In this document: piece after piece, positions 16,077-25,205 of the stretch
How the letters are laid out: each line of letters begins with the position of its first letter
Position numbering within the stretch: the first letter of the stretch is position 1
Assembly (NCBI GenBank): GCA_945861615.1
Contig: CAMAVH010000011.1
Location: 1-38,960 of the forward strand
Length of the DNA: 38,960 nucleotides
Source: Rhizobium sp. Q54
GTDB taxonomy: Bacteria; Pseudomonadota; Alphaproteobacteria; SMXQ01
Direction: 5' to 3'
Position numbers and translations under genes: made by a program
Notes under the pieces: generated by a model
The model's input: the letters and a program-made list of their open reading frames with translations, nothing else
Databases searched by the model: none
What the model was told of the DNA's origin: nothing

Positions 16077-17471
16077 TTAGGCCGTGACGGCCAGCTCGGC
16101 ATGGGCGCCGTCGAGTGCCGCGCCGAACCGCTCGAGCAGGGCGGCGATCTCGTGCGCTTGGATGATCAGCGGCGGCGAAAAAGCGATGGTGTCGCCGAGC
16201 GCGCGGGTGATCAGGCCCTTGGCCTGGGCATGGCGGATCAGCGCCGCGCCGGCCTTGCCGTAGGGCTCGAAGGGCGTCTTCTTGGCCTTGTCCGCCACCA
16301 GTTCGACGCCGGCGACGAGGCCGACGCCGCGCACCTCGCCGACCAGCGGATGATCGGCGAATTTGCGTAAGCCCTCCTGTAGCAGCGGGCTCATCTTGCG
16401 GACATGGCCGAGAATGTCGCGCTCCTGATAGATGCGCAGGGTTTCGAGCGCGACGGCGGCCGGCACCGGATGGGCCGAGTAAGTGAAGCCGTGGCCGAAG
16501 GTGCCGATCTTGCCGCTCTCCGAGACGAAGGCCTTGTATATCTTCTCGTTGATCAGTACCGCCGAGATCGGCATGTAGCCCGACGATAGAGCCTTGGCCA
16601 GGGTGATCATGTCGGGCTGCAGATCGAAGGTGGTGCTGCCGAACATGTTGCCGGTGCGGCAGAAGCCGGTGATGACTTCGTCGGCGATGAACAGGATGTC
16701 GTATTTGCGCAGCAATGCCTGAATTTTGGCGAAGTAGCTGCGCGGCGGCACGATGACGCCGCCGGCGCCTTGCACCGGTTCGGCGATGAAGGCGGCGACC
16801 GTGTCGGGGCCTTCCTTCAGGATTTGCGCTTCGAGGCTGGCGACGAGCCGGTCGGCGAACTGCTCCTCGCTCTCGCCGGGCAGGCCGTAGCGGTAATAAT
16901 GCGGGCAGTCGGTCTGCAGGAAGCCTTCGCGCGGCAAATCGAAGCTGCGGTGATTGGCGGGCAGCGCGGTCAAGCTGGCGGCGGCGACGGTGACGCCGTG
17001 ATAGCCCTTTTGGCGGCTGATGATCTTCTTCTTGGCCGGGCGGCCGACGGCGTTGTTGTAGTACCAGACGAATTTGATCGCCGTGTCGACCGCCTCCGAG
17101 CCGGAATCGGCGAAGAAGACATGCGACATCGGCACCGGCGCCATGGCGATCAGCGTTTCGGCCAGTTCGATGGCGCGGTCGTGCGACTTGCCGCCGAACA
17201 GATGGTAATAGGGCAGGCGGGTCATCTGCTTGGCGGCAGCGTCGGCCAGGCGTTTCTCGCTGAAGCCGAGACTGGCGCACCACAGACCGGACATCGCCTC
17301 GATGTAGCGGTTGCCGGCGTCGTCGATGACATGCACGCCGTCGCCGGCGGTGATGACCAGCGGGCCGATCTTCTCGTGCAATTCGAGATTGGTATAGGGA
17401 TGCAGCACGGTGGCGATGTCGCGCGCGGCGAAGCTGTTGATGCCGTGCGGCGGGGTCAGTTTGTCGGCCAT
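16077..17471 (-). CDS. class III (omega-type) aminotransferase
   Basis: 464 residues from the ATG at 17471, which has AGGA upstream; the frame extends to 17540 but without support. A PLP-dependent fold-type I class III enzyme: GPLVITAGDGVHVIDDAGNRYIEAMSGLWC opening, GGKSHDRAIE, SGSEAVDTAIK, FIADEVITGFCRTG with the cofactor Asp, and the Schiff-base lysine in LAKALSSGYMPISAV. Relatives transfer amino groups between omega-amines (putrescine, beta-alanine, taurine, aromatic amines) and pyruvate or oxoglutarate. Substrate cannot be assigned. It is preceded by two dyads at 17494-17549. Confidence 0.92.
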   Translation of the reverse strand: MADKLTPPHGINSFAARDIATVLHPYTNLELHEKIGPLVITAGDGVHVIDDAGNRYIEAMSGLWCASLGFSEKRLADAAAKQMTRLPYYHLFGGKSHDRAIELAETLIAMAPVPMSHVFFADSGSEAVDTAIKFVWYYNNAVGRPAKKKIISRQKGYHGVTVAAASLTALPANHRSFDLPREGFLQTDCPHYYRYGLPGESEEQFADRLVASLEAQILKEGPDTVAAFIAEPVQGAGGVIVPPRSYFAKIQALLRKYDILFIADEVITGFCRTGNMFGSTTFDLQPDMITLAKALSSGYMPISAVLINEKIYKAFVSESGKIGTFGHGFTYSAHPVPAAVALETLRIYQERDILGHVRKMSPLLQEGLRKFADHPLVGEVRGVGLVAGVELVADKAKKTPFEPYGKAGAALIRHAQAKGLITRALGDTIAFSPPLIIQAHEIAALLERFGAALDGAHAELAVTA

Positions 17472-17493
17472 GGCATGTCCTGGTCGGAATATT

Positions 17494-17549
17494 GCGAAAT
17501 GCGTTTCGCGCAGAGTGTCGCCAACAGATAAATCGCGCAAGATGCGATT
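17494..17549. promoter_or_regulatory. two adjacent inverted repeats upstream of the aminotransferase gene
   Basis: GCGAAA (17494-17499) pairs with TTTCGC (17504-17509), and AATCGC (17531-17536) pairs with GCGATT (17544-17549). The pair lies 23-78 bases before the start codon on the minus strand, in the 130-base gap after the guanylyltransferase gene. They look like operator sites or leader hairpins. Confidence 0.3.
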
Positions 17550-17601
17550 CGGGAAAGGCTCAAAACGAAAAGGACGTTCCGACGTTTGAAATCGAAGCAG
17601 G

Positions 17602-19035
17602 CTAGGAGCGGCCGTAAGTGTCCTCGATGCGGACGATGTCGTCCTCGCCGAGATAGCCGCCCGACTGCACCTCGATCAGGTGCAGCGGCACCTTGCCGGG
17701 GTTCTCCAAGCGATGCTGCGTACCGATCGGAATGTAGATCGACTCGTTTTCGTTGAGCATGACGGTCTCTTCGCCTTTGGTCACTTGGGCCCGGCCGCTG
17801 ACGACCACCCAATGTTCCGCGCGATGATGATGCCATTGCAGCGACAGCTTGCCGCCCGGCTTGACCATGATGTGTTTGACCTGGTGGCGCTCGCCGATGT
17901 CGATGCCGCGATAGCTGCCCCAGGGGCGGAACACCGTGGTGTGGCTGCGCGGTTCTTCGCGGCCTTGCGCGTTCAGCTGTTCAACGACTTTCTTGACGTC
18001 CTGGGCCTTGTCCATCTCGGTGACGAGCACGGCATCATCGGTCACCACGACGACAAGATTGTCGACGCCGACCGTGGCGAGCAGCTTGCCGCTTTCGCTG
18101 CGCAGATAGCTGTTCGTGCTGTCGATGGCGACGACGTCGCCGAGAACGACATTGCCGTCGGCGTCCTTTTGGCCGATTTGCCAAAGGGCGTCCCAGGCGC
18201 CGACGTCGTTCCAGCCGATGTCGGCGGGCACCACGCCGGCGTCCTTGGTGTGCTCCATCACGGCATAGTCGATCGAAATCGACGGCGCGCGGCCGAAGGC
18301 GTCCTTGTCGAGGCGGAAGAAATCGAGATCGTTGGCGCCCTGGGCGATAGCGGCCTCGCAGGCTTCAGCGATGGCTGGCTGCAGGCGTTCCAACTCGGCG
18401 AGATAGCGGTCGGCGCGGAACAGAAACATGCCGCTGTTCCAGTCGTAGCCGCCGTCCTTGAGGTAGGCTTCGGCGGTGGCGGCATCCGGCTTTTCGACGA
18501 AGCGATCGACCGCGTAGCAGCCGTCATGACCTTTGAGCGCCGCGCCGCGGCGGATATAGCCGTAGCCGGTCTCGGCGCGCGCCGGGGGGATGCCGAAGGT
18601 CATCAGTTTACCGGCGACAGCGGCGGGTAGGGCGCTAGCGATGGCCGCTTGGAATTTGTCGCCGGCGGAAATCACATGGTCGGCCGGCAGCAGCAGCAGC
18701 GGCGTCGCCGGGTCGCTCTTGGCGGCGAGCAGGGCGGCGACGGCGACGGCGGGCGCGGTATTGCGGGCCATCGGCTCGAGCACGATCGCCTCCGGCTTGA
18801 TGCCGATGGCGCGCAACTGCTCGGCGACGATGAAGCGGTATTCCTCGTTGCACAGCACGATGGGCGGCAAGAATCGGGCCGAATCGTCGACGCGGCCGAC
18901 CGTTTCGGCCAGCATGGTCTTGGGTCCCGCCAGGGGCATGAATTGCTTGGGAGACAAGAGGCGCGACATCGGCCACAGGCGCGTACCTGTGCCGCCGGCG
19001 AGGATGACAGGTCGGATCTTCGAATGCGTCGCCAT
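17602..19035 (-). CDS. manC: mannose-1-phosphate guanylyltransferase / mannose-6-phosphate isomerase (type II)
   Basis: 477 residues. The N-terminal nucleotidyltransferase domain (1-about 290) has the pyrophosphorylase signature VILAGGTGTRLWPMSRLLSPKQF and FVEKPD. The C-terminal cupin (about 330-477) has PWGSYRGID, KPGGKLSLQWHHHRAEHW and the metal-site histidines of the type II phosphomannose isomerase. It makes GDP-mannose for lipopolysaccharide or exopolysaccharide. No glycosyltransferase or other polysaccharide gene is adjacent, so the pathway it feeds is not visible here. Confidence 0.94.
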   Translation of the reverse strand: MATHSKIRPVILAGGTGTRLWPMSRLLSPKQFMPLAGPKTMLAETVGRVDDSARFLPPIVLCNEEYRFIVAEQLRAIGIKPEAIVLEPMARNTAPAVAVAALLAAKSDPATPLLLLPADHVISAGDKFQAAIASALPAAVAGKLMTFGIPPARAETGYGYIRRGAALKGHDGCYAVDRFVEKPDAATAEAYLKDGGYDWNSGMFLFRADRYLAELERLQPAIAEACEAAIAQGANDLDFFRLDKDAFGRAPSISIDYAVMEHTKDAGVVPADIGWNDVGAWDALWQIGQKDADGNVVLGDVVAIDSTNSYLRSESGKLLATVGVDNLVVVVTDDAVLVTEMDKAQDVKKVVEQLNAQGREEPRSHTTVFRPWGSYRGIDIGERHQVKHIMVKPGGKLSLQWHHHRAEHWVVVSGRAQVTKGEETVMLNENESIYIPIGTQHRLENPGKVPLHLIEVQSGGYLGEDDIVRIEDTYGRS

Positions 19036-19157
19036 ACTGCTTCCCTGCGAAAAGGCGTCTGCCGTCCCCGGACCGTCATGTAGCTAGCGTAATTTCGGGG
19101 GTCCGCCAAACGGAAAAGCGGGGACTCCGGGCTGTGGCGAGAGGACCTATGTTACGG

Positions 19158-19163
19158 TATAAT
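19158..19163 (+). promoter_or_regulatory. candidate -10 element (TATAAT) upstream of second universal stress gene
   Basis: An exact TATAAT hexamer lies 115 bases before the start codon. The best -35 at 17-base spacing (TGGCGA, 19135-19140) is poor, so promoter activity is only suggested. Confidence 0.25.
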
Positions 19164-19278
19164 CAGAAAAAAGCCGCTTTAGGCCACATGGTTTAAGCGG
19201 GCGGACAGCGACGTTGATGAACCCTTAAGTTTTGGCATCAGTCCGGCGTATCAAGACCCGGCATCGCGGAGGTATCTC

Positions 19279-20115
19279 ATGGACTACAAGGACATCCTGG
19301 TCCATCTCGACAGCTCTCCTTCTTGTCCGGCGCGCATCGACGTCGGCATCTCCTTCGCGCGCGCCTTCGGGGCGCGGCTGACAGGCCTCTATGTCGTCGG
19401 CCTGGCGCCGATGCACCAATATGCCGAGGCGGACCTCGGGCCCGAACTGGTCGAGGCGCATGACAAATACATGCGCGAAGCTTCGCATGAAGCCGAGCGC
19501 CTCTTTACCGAGCGCACGCGCAACGCCGGGGTCGCCGCCGAATGGCGTCAGGTCGAGGGCGCCTTGCCCGATCTGGTCATGCTGCATGCTCGTTTCGCCG
19601 ATTTGGTGATCGCCGGCCAGCGCAATCCCGAACGGCTCGATCCCGGCACCGCGCCCGAATTGCCCGAACAGCTGGTGCTCGATGTCGGCCGTCCCGTCAT
19701 AATCGTCCCGCATACGGGAACGTTCCCGACGGTCGGCGAAAAGATCATGATTCTGTGGAAGACCAGCCGTGGCGCGGCGCGCGCGGTGAACGACGCCTTG
19801 CCCTTCTTGGCTAAGGCCAAGGAAGTCTGCGTCGTCGCGATCAATCCGGAGGCCGGCATCTCCGGCCAGGGCGACAATCCGGCGGCCGACGTGGTGACGC
19901 ATCTGTCGCGTCACGGCATCACGGCGACGGCACGCATCGCCAAGGCCGAACGCGGCACCATGGGCAAGACAATGCGCGACATCGCCGCCGATTTCGGTGC
20001 CGACATGATCGTCATGGGCGCTTTTGGCCGTGCGCGCTGGCGCGAGATGATCCTCGGCGGTATGACGCGCAACATGCTCGCGACCATGCCGCTGCCGATC
20101 TTGATGTCGCGCTAA
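19279..20115 (+). CDS. universal stress protein, tandem UspA domains
   Basis: 278 residues opening MDYKDILVHLDSS and containing two Usp folds; the second ends with the ATP-binding pattern G-x2-G-x9-G (MGAFGRARWREMILGG). GGAGG lies shortly before the ATG. It is a paralogue of the gene at 9862. It stands alone, divergent from the guanylyltransferase gene and convergent with the ABC permease genes. Likely cytoplasmic stress-survival protein; regulation unknown apart from a TATAAT hexamer upstream. Confidence 0.9.
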   Translation: MDYKDILVHLDSSPSCPARIDVGISFARAFGARLTGLYVVGLAPMHQYAEADLGPELVEAHDKYMREASHEAERLFTERTRNAGVAAEWRQVEGALPDLVMLHARFADLVIAGQRNPERLDPGTAPELPEQLVLDVGRPVIIVPHTGTFPTVGEKIMILWKTSRGAARAVNDALPFLAKAKEVCVVAINPEAGISGQGDNPAADVVTHLSRHGITATARIAKAERGTMGKTMRDIAADFGADMIVMGAFGRARWREMILGGMTRNMLATMPLPILMSR

Positions 20116-20138
20116 AAGCGCGGCCTCAGTTCGCTGAT

Positions 20139-21062
20139 CTATTCCGAGCGCGGATCCAGCGCGTCCTGCAGTCCGTCGCCGAGGAAATTGAAGGCTATGA
20201 CGGTGGCGAAGATCAGCAGGCCCGGATAGACCGCGAGCAGCGGCGCGCTCCAGATCGTCTCCTGTGCGTTGGTCAGCATGTTGCCCCAGCTCGCCGCCGG
20301 TGGTTGCACGCCGAGCCCGAGGAAGCTCAGCACCGATTCCAGCAGGATCACGTTGCCGACCGACAGCGTCGTCGCCACAACGATGGGCGAGACGGCGTTG
20401 GGCAGGATATGCACCATCATGATGCGCCAGGGCCCGGCGCCGACGGCGAGCGCGGCGCGCACGAAGTCGCGTTCGCGCAAGGTCAGCGTCGCGCCACGGA
20501 CGAGGCGGGCCACCGTCGTCCAACCGACCAGCGAGATGATCGCGATCATGCGATAAAGGCTGACGCTTTCGTCGTTGGCGATGCTGGGCGGTAGGCCCAG
20601 TTTGTTGAGATCGACGGCGGCGAGCACGATCAACAGCGGCAGCAACGGCAGGGCGATGACGCCGTCGGTCAACCGCATCAAGAGGCCGTCGAGCTTGCCG
20701 CCGAAATAGCCGGCGATCAGGCCGAGGGCGGTACCGATCACGGCGGAAACGAGCGCGGCGGCGAGGCCGACGGCCAGCGACACGCGCCCGCCGTAGAGCA
20801 GGCGCGACAGCAGGTCGCGGCCCAATTCGTCGGTGCCGAGCGGATGGCTGAGCGACATCGGTTGCAGGCGCTCGAGCAGGTCGGCGGCATTGGGGTCGTG
20901 GCCGAGCAGGGCGGCGACCAGCGGTGCGCCGAGCGCCAAAAGCGCAAGCAAGATCAGCAGCAGCAGACTCGCCACCGCCAGACGGTGACGCAGGAAGCGT
21001 CGCCAGAGTAGATGGGCCGGCCGTTGCGCCGGCTGCAGGGCATAAGGGGCGGTGAGCGTCAT
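20139..21062 (-). CDS. ABC transporter permease, OppC/DppC type
   Basis: 307 residues with the OppC layout: one N-terminal membrane helix (RHRLAVASLLLLILLALLALG), an extracytoplasmic loop with SHPLGTDELGRDLLSRLLYGGR, then five more helices and the EAA loop near RAALAVGAGPWRIMMVHILPN that contacts the ATPase. It starts inside the end of the OppB-type gene (4-base overlap). Part of an importer for peptides, nickel or related solutes. No ATPase gene follows; the next gene is convergent. Confidence 0.92.
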   Translation of the reverse strand: MTLTAPYALQPAQRPAHLLWRRFLRHRLAVASLLLLILLALLALGAPLVAALLGHDPNAADLLERLQPMSLSHPLGTDELGRDLLSRLLYGGRVSLAVGLAAALVSAVIGTALGLIAGYFGGKLDGLLMRLTDGVIALPLLPLLIVLAAVDLNKLGLPPSIANDESVSLYRMIAIISLVGWTTVARLVRGATLTLRERDFVRAALAVGAGPWRIMMVHILPNAVSPIVVATTLSVGNVILLESVLSFLGLGVQPPAASWGNMLTNAQETIWSAPLLAVYPGLLIFATVIAFNFLGDGLQDALDPRSE

Positions 21063-22030
21063 CGCCGCGCCTCGCCGCTGGCATAGGAGATGCGCGGATC
21101 GAGCCAGACATAGGCGAGGTCGGCGATCAGGTTGCCGAGCAGCGTCACCAGCGTGGCGAACAGAAGGCCGACGAGGGCGAGGTTGTAGTCGTTGCCCATG
21201 ATGGCGTCGTAGATCATCTTGCCCATGCCGGGGTAGGCGAACATGGTTTCGGTCACTAGCGCGCCGGAGAACAGGCTGCCGAAGCTCAAGGCCAGCACGG
21301 TGACGACGGGGATCAGGGCGTTACGCAGGGCATGGCCCCAGACGACTCGCGCGGGGCTGGCGCCTTTGGCGCGCGCCGTGCGGATATAGTCCTGGCGCAG
21401 CGTTTCGATCATCGCCGCGCGCACGAAGCGCGTGTAATGGCCGATGCTGGAGATGGTCAGCGTGATCACCGGCAGGATCAGATGCAGCAGGCGATCGGTG
21501 AAGCTGCCGTCGCCGGGCGTGGCGACGCCGCCGGCCGGCAGCAGGCCGAGCGCGACGGAGAAGGCCATCATCAGCATCAGCGCTAGCCAGAACACCGGCA
21601 GCGAGATGCCGGCGAAGCACAAGAGGTTGATCGCATGGTCGAGCTTGGAGTGCGGCTTGATCGCGGCATAGACGCCAGCCGGCAGCGCGATGGCGACGGA
21701 GAGCAGGAAGCTCGCGCCCATCAGCAGCAGGCTGTTGGCGAGAAACGGGCCCATGACGTCGAGCACGGGCCGCAGATGCAGCCGCGAATTGCCGAAATCG
21801 CCGCCCAGCGCCGAGGTGAGCCAGGCCGAGTAGCGCGCATAGAGCGGCTGGTCGAGACCGTAGAGCGCCTTGATGCGGGCGATGTCGGCGGAGGTGATAC
21901 GCGGATCGGCGGCGATCAGCATGTCCGACGGATCGCCAGGCATCAGGCCGATCAGCAGATAGATCGCGAAGGACATGACGAGCAGGACGATAAGGGACTC
22001 GCCGAGCCGAAGGGCGATATAGCGCGTCAT
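21059..22030 (-). CDS. ABC transporter permease, OppB/DppB type
   Basis: 323 residues: first membrane helix (ESLIVLLVMSFAIYLLIGLMPGDPSD) with the family LMPGDP motif, a large periplasmic loop, then helices with the EAA-like coupling loop TARAKGASPARVVWGHALRNALIP. It pairs with the OppC-type permease by a 4-base overlap. The importer is completed by the substrate-binding protein upstream; ATPase subunits must come from elsewhere. Confidence 0.93.
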   Translation of the reverse strand: MTRYIALRLGESLIVLLVMSFAIYLLIGLMPGDPSDMLIAADPRITSADIARIKALYGLDQPLYARYSAWLTSALGGDFGNSRLHLRPVLDVMGPFLANSLLLMGASFLLSVAIALPAGVYAAIKPHSKLDHAINLLCFAGISLPVFWLALMLMMAFSVALGLLPAGGVATPGDGSFTDRLLHLILPVITLTISSIGHYTRFVRAAMIETLRQDYIRTARAKGASPARVVWGHALRNALIPVVTVLALSFGSLFSGALVTETMFAYPGMGKMIYDAIMGNDYNLALVGLLFATLVTLLGNLIADLAYVWLDPRISYASGEARR

Positions 22031-22084
22031 GCCGCGCGGGCTCCGTTACGTCGGGCGGGCCGCGCGGCGCTCATGTTGCGCCTC

Positions 22085-22303
22085 TCAATGTTTTTTGGCG
22101 GCCTTCGCCTGCTCATGGCGTTCATAGGCGGCGATGAGCAGCGGGTTGGATTGGCGCTTGTCCGACGATTGCGCGCCGCCGAAGGCCGATTGCTCGACTT
22201 CCAGAGCGCGCAATAGCGCGTCGGCGACGTCCAGGCGGCCTTCGTCGCAGGCTTGGCCGTGGGCTTGAATGATCTTGTCGCTGAGGCGGCGCGTGTAGTC
22301 CAT
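22085..22303 (-). CDS. hypothetical 72-residue protein inside ABC importer locus
   Basis: I do not recognise a named family. The soluble, helical protein begins MDYTRRLSDKIIQAHGQACDEGRLDVADALLRALEVE-like and ends in a lysine/alanine-rich tail (QAKAAKKH). It lies between the substrate-binding protein gene (102-base gap) and the OppB-type permease (54-base gap), same strand. The helix-turn-helix-free, TPR-like DVADALLRALE segment suggests a small binding protein. Position suggests, but does not prove, a link to the transporter. Confidence 0.6.
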   Translation of the reverse strand: MDYTRRLSDKIIQAHGQACDEGRLDVADALLRALEVEQSAFGGAQSSDKRQSNPLLIAAYERHEQAKAAKKH

Positions 22304-22405
22304 GAACGTCCCCGGGGCTGAACTGGTCGATGTGGAAGCGCCAGAGTAGCGCCTTTTGGCGCGCGCTGCATCCGGTGCGGGAGGCCTAGCATAAATGCGG
22401 GGGCG

Positions 22406-24088
22406 CTATTGTCCCGTCCAGTTTTCGACCCACAACGGCGAAATGTCCTGATGACCGGTCGGTTCGATGCCTTTCAGCCATTTCGGGAAGATGAAGGCGT
22501 CGGAGCGGAAGAACAGCGGGATAGTCGGCAGTTCGGTGGCATAGACGGCCTGCAGGCGGCTCCACAGCGCCTTGCGCTTGTCGCGGTCGAGTTCCAACTC
22601 GATTGCGTCGATCAGGGCATCGACTTCGGCGTTCTTGAAGCCGGGATAGTTCTGGCCGGCGTAGTTGTTTTCCGGCGTGGTGATCTGCGAGGAGTGGAGC
22701 GTGGTGCGCGGCACGCTCTCGGGAGCGGAGAACCAGGCGTACATGCCCATGGCGCCATATTTGCGCTTGGTCATGGTTTCGCCGAAGAAGACGCGCGCCG
22801 GCTCGTTGCGGATGCGGACATCGACGCCGACTTGGCGCCATTGGCTTTGCAGCACTTGCTGGACTTGCTCGCGCGTTTTGTTGCCGGCGGTGGTCATGAA
22901 TTCGAGAATCAAGGGCTCTCCCTTGGCGTTGCTGCGCATGGCGCCGCGCGACTTGGCGGTCCAGCCGGCTTCGTCGAGCAGGGCGGCGGCCTTGGCGCTG
23001 TCGCGCTTGTAGCTCGGCGTTGCCGGATCGAACACCCAGTCGAGCGGATTGACCATGCTGCTGGCGACGAGCTGACGGCCCTCGAACAGTTGCTTGCCGA
23101 TGGCCTCGCGATCGATGGCGTAGATCAAGGCTTGGCGCACCCGCTTGTCCTGCAGGATCGGGTTGTCGAGATTGAAGTCGATATGCTCGTAGGTCAGACT
23201 CGGCTTGTAGACGATGTCGTAATTCTTGCCGTAGCGCTTCTCGAAGGCGAGGGCCTGGTCGAGCGTGAAGCCGAGTTCGCCGGCGACGTAATCGACGCCG
23301 CCCGACAGCAGGTTGGCTTCGAGCGCGGCGGTGTTCTCGATGGCGCGCACGACGATACGTTTGAAGTACGGCGGCTTGCCCCACCAAGTCGGATTGGGCG
23401 CCAGGACGATATGCGAGCCGATGACCTTCTCGACGATCTTGTAGGGGCCGTAGTAGAGGCCCGGATTCGTCGTGTCGGTGTCGTAGCCGTTGCGCGTGCG
23501 ATAGCTGGCTGGCTCGGCGAAGCGGGCGCGTTCGAGATGCTCTGGCAGCAGGTTGAAGTCGTTGATGGCGGCATATTCGAAGGTCAGCCGGTCCATGTGC
23601 ATGGTGAAGGTCTTGTCGTCCTTCACGTCGATCTTGAGGATGCGGCGGTACATCTCGCCGGAGGTGACGCCGCTTTGGGGATGCTTGCCCAGTTCGTAGG
23701 TGAACAGCACGTCTTTGGTGGTGACGGGCACGCCGTCGCCCCAGGTCGCCTTGGGCTGGATCGTATAGGTAACGGCGATGCCTTTTTTCCCGTCCGGCAG
23801 GTCTTCCGGAACGGCCAGGCCGTTCTCGATGCTTGGCAGGGTGACGCACAGCATGCAGATCAGCTGCCAATCCTTGTCGTAGGCGGTGAAGGGCCGCCGC
23901 GTCATGTTGAGCACGTAGGTTTTCGCCAGCATGGATTCGATGCTGGGATGCAGCGTCGCCGGATATTGCGTGAAGCCGATGGTGAGATCGTCCTTCGCCG
24001 CGGCGGGGCGTTCGGCGGCGATGAGGAGAGCCGCGACGAGAAGGGTCGCGGCGGCGAGACGTCGGCTGACGGCGAGGGCGATGTGCAT
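22406..24088 (-). CDS. ABC transporter substrate-binding protein, DppA/OppA (SBP_bac_5) type
   Basis: 560 residues: a signal peptide (1-about 31, ending RPAAA), then a cluster C periplasmic binding protein. Family features include YDKDWQLI, the TIQPKATWGDGVPVTTKDVLFTYE block, DFNLDNPILQDKRVRQALIYAIDREAI and the final GIEPTGHQDISPLWVENW. Such proteins capture peptides, opines, nickel or similar solutes for an Opp/Dpp-type importer. Two permease genes lie downstream on the same strand; no ATPase is present in the window. Ligand unknown. Confidence 0.92.
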   Translation of the reverse strand: MHIALAVSRRLAAATLLVAALLIAAERPAAAKDDLTIGFTQYPATLHPSIESMLAKTYVLNMTRRPFTAYDKDWQLICMLCVTLPSIENGLAVPEDLPDGKKGIAVTYTIQPKATWGDGVPVTTKDVLFTYELGKHPQSGVTSGEMYRRILKIDVKDDKTFTMHMDRLTFEYAAINDFNLLPEHLERARFAEPASYRTRNGYDTDTTNPGLYYGPYKIVEKVIGSHIVLAPNPTWWGKPPYFKRIVVRAIENTAALEANLLSGGVDYVAGELGFTLDQALAFEKRYGKNYDIVYKPSLTYEHIDFNLDNPILQDKRVRQALIYAIDREAIGKQLFEGRQLVASSMVNPLDWVFDPATPSYKRDSAKAAALLDEAGWTAKSRGAMRSNAKGEPLILEFMTTAGNKTREQVQQVLQSQWRQVGVDVRIRNEPARVFFGETMTKRKYGAMGMYAWFSAPESVPRTTLHSSQITTPENNYAGQNYPGFKNAEVDALIDAIELELDRDKRKALWSRLQAVYATELPTIPLFFRSDAFIFPKWLKGIEPTGHQDISPLWVENWTGQ

Positions 24089-24186
24089 GGGAAAACTCTA
24101 GCAAAGATTGCCGCGCCGCCGAGAGAAATCGCCGCGCTTCATGCCCTTGTGATTGCGTCCTATGGCCAAAGTGCTAGGAGAGAGGC

Positions 24187-25176
24187 ATGGAACCGCCCGC
24201 GATGCCCAAGCAGACGCCAAAAGTCTGGGTTTTGACCGATCCCGTGGTCGGCCATGCCAGCCAAAGCCTGGGCGTCGCCGAAGCGCTCGGCCTGCCCTTC
24301 GAAACGCAGACGCTCGCTTATGGCCCCTTGGCGCGGTTGCCGGGCCTGCTCGGTCCGCGCCTGCTGTGCGGTCTCGACGCGGCGAGCCTGGCAAAGCTGA
24401 CCCCGCCCTGGCCCGACATCGTCATCGCCACCGGCCGACGGCTCGGCGGCGTTGCGCGTTGGATCAAGCGGCGCGGCGCGGCGGGCGGCCATCGCGTCTT
24501 TCTCGCGCAGATGATGGACCCGCAGTGGGGCCGCAGCGACTTTGATCTAATCGCCGCGCCCCAGCATGACGGGCTGGCGCCTTGCGCCAATGTCATCGCC
24601 ACGCTCGGCGCGCCGACGCGGGTGACGGCCGAGCGCCTTGCCGTCGCGGCCGAGGCCTGGCGGTCGCAACTGGATCACTTGCCGCAGCCGCGTATCGCTT
24701 TGCTGGTCGGCGGCTCGGCCGGCCGGCGGAGTTTCACGCCCGATCAGGCCGCCGAGCTCGGGCGTCGCGCCTCGCGGCTGGCGCAGGGCGGCAGCCTGAT
24801 GGTGACGACAAGCCGGCGCACCGACGACGCGGCGGCCGACGCTCTGATCGCCGCGATCACGCCGCCGGCCTATGTGCATCGCTGGTCGCAGTCGGGCGAG
24901 AATCCCTATTACGGGCTGCTCGGCCTCAGCGATGGCATCATCGTCACCGGCGAATCGGTGTCGATGGCCTCGGAAGCGGTGGCGGCCGGCAAGCCTCTGT
25001 TCGTCTATGCGCCGCCAGCCTTGATCAAGCCGGCCTTCGCAAACTTCCATGCGGCGCTCTATGCGCAGAGATTGGCGCAGCCGCTCGAAGACGGTGCCGT
25101 CTTCGAGAGAAGCGCGAAGGCCGGCCTGCGCACGGCGGCGACGATCGCCGAGGCGATCCGCGCGCGCTTGAACTAG
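24187..25176 (+). CDS. mitochondrial fission ELM1 family protein (DUF1022)
   Basis: 329 residues, soluble, with GT-B-like blocks: VLTDPVVGHASQSLGVAEALG at the N-terminus, GRRLGGVARWIKRR, LLVGGSAG and the C-terminal GIIVTGESVSMASEAVAAGKPLFVYAPP. Plant ELM1 acts in mitochondrial fission; bacterial members are common in Alphaproteobacteria, resemble glycosyltransferases and are of unknown function. GGAGAGAGG lies close to the chosen ATG. It is divergent from the substrate-binding gene and is followed by an inverted repeat and the pilus locus. Confidence 0.88.
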   Translation: MEPPAMPKQTPKVWVLTDPVVGHASQSLGVAEALGLPFETQTLAYGPLARLPGLLGPRLLCGLDAASLAKLTPPWPDIVIATGRRLGGVARWIKRRGAAGGHRVFLAQMMDPQWGRSDFDLIAAPQHDGLAPCANVIATLGAPTRVTAERLAVAAEAWRSQLDHLPQPRIALLVGGSAGRRSFTPDQAAELGRRASRLAQGGSLMVTTSRRTDDAAADALIAAITPPAYVHRWSQSGENPYYGLLGLSDGIIVTGESVSMASEAVAAGKPLFVYAPPALIKPAFANFHAALYAQRLAQPLEDGAVFERSAKAGLRTAATIAEAIRARLN

Positions 25177-25177
25177 A

Positions 25178-25198
25178 CGCAATTCGCGGCGAATTGCG
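25178..25198. repeat. perfect 9-bp inverted repeat between ELM1-family gene and tadE
   Basis: Arms CGCAATTCG (25178-25186) and CGAATTGCG (25190-25198) are separated by CGG. It starts 2 bases after the ELM1-family stop and ends 8 bases before the CtrA-type box. It could end the upstream transcript (no T-run, so weakly) or act as an operator for the pilus genes. Confidence 0.5.
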
Positions 25199-25205
25199 GC
25201 GAAGT

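Noticed and set aside
20108..20122. Terminator hairpin at the end of the second universal stress gene
   Set aside because: A 6-bp stem with AAA loop overlaps the stop codon and has no T-run.
22409..24235. 608-residue plus-strand frame opposite the substrate-binding protein
   Set aside because: No domain or signal is seen, and the minus-strand product has clear family motifs, signal peptide and operon context.
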